From: Pinguiococcus pyrenoidosus
Taxonomy: Eukaryota; Sar; Pinguiophyceae; Pinguiochrysidales; Pinguiochrysidaceae
Assembly (NCBI GenBank): GCA_019677205.1
Contig: JAAMXY010000223.1
Coordinates: 1-30,061 of the forward strand
Direction of reading: 5' to 3'
Length of the DNA: 30,061 bases
Below, one piece after another: positions 29,996 to 30,061 of the stretch. A model generated the notes under the pieces. It made no database searches and had not been told where the DNA came from. It worked only from the letters and a program-made list of their open reading frames with translations. Position 1 is the first letter of the stretch, and the number at the start of each line of letters is the position of its first letter. Made by a program: the position numbers and the translations under genes.

Positions 29996-30061
29996 CTAGG
30001 ATGCTAAAGTCCTGTCGGAGGAGTTTGTCGTGTGGTCAAGATATGGGGTTGTCGTGTGCTT

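Noticed and set aside
1-30061. tRNA, rRNA, CRISPR arrays, transposons or a prokaryotic defence system
   Set aside because: No cloverleaf with A/B boxes, no regularly spaced repeats, no transposase or reverse transcriptase motifs and no operon-like gene runs were seen; the window is eukaryotic housekeeping and lineage-specific genes.

Overview
The window is nuclear DNA from a eukaryote, most likely a compact-genome, flagellated, free-living protist or alga. The evidence is short GT-AG introns (mostly 46-118 bp) that restore reading frame between conserved segments, secretory and mitochondrial leader peptides, and eukaryote-only families: EMC10, SPF27/BCAS2, farnesyltransferase beta, mitochondrial processing peptidase alpha, a WNK-type kinase fold, a TLC-domain protein and a sperm-tail PG-rich motif. 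I cannot fix the lineage. A BIO3-type dethiobiotin synthetase suggests the organism makes its own biotin, as plants, algae and some other protists do. The PG-rich motif argues for a flagellum, which disfavours red algae. I see no bacterial operons, phage, insertion sequences, CRISPR arrays, tRNA or rRNA genes.

Layout: (1) 2-2753 +, a zinc-ribbon/PG-rich probable flagellar protein, 5' end outside the window; (2) 4121-2843 -, a TLC membrane protein; (3) 5256-7846 +, a WNK/NRBP-like kinase-fold protein lacking all three catalytic residues; (4) 9552-8232 -, dethiobiotin synthetase; (5) 9968-10905 +, an unrecognised signal-peptide plus C-terminal-anchor protein; (6) 12318-10982 -, a membrane-anchored probable glycosyltransferase; (7) 12864-15165 +, an unrecognised coiled-coil protein; (8) 16645-15636 -, EMC10; (9) 16976-17561 +, cytochrome oxidase subunit 5B without its zinc cysteines; (10) 18064-19712 +, MPP alpha; (11) 21205-19814 -, farnesyltransferase beta; (12) 21772-22992 +, a mitoferrin-like carrier; (13) 24125-23088 -, SPF27/BCAS2; (14) 24274-26618 +, pseudouridine synthase PUS7; (15) 27150-29995 +, an LRR protein.

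Nearly every neighbour is on the opposite strand, so genes alternate head-to-head and tail-to-tail. Convergent ends lie as little as 76-101 bp apart. Five of the six head-to-head gaps hold a base-composition trough (AT-rich, weaker in the 9.6 kb gap), and three of them share a 9-base motif, so they look like bidirectional promoters. The sixth, SPF27/PUS7, is only 148 bp.

The genes do not form one pathway. There is a loose group of mitochondrial functions at 17-23 kb (COX5B, MPP alpha, mitoferrin) and several ER/secretory products (TLC protein, protein 5, glycosyltransferase, EMC10). The most unusual items are the WNK/NRBP-like pseudokinase and the zinc-less COX5B. All exon structures were worked out by hand from frame, splice dinucleotides and family conservation, not from transcripts.
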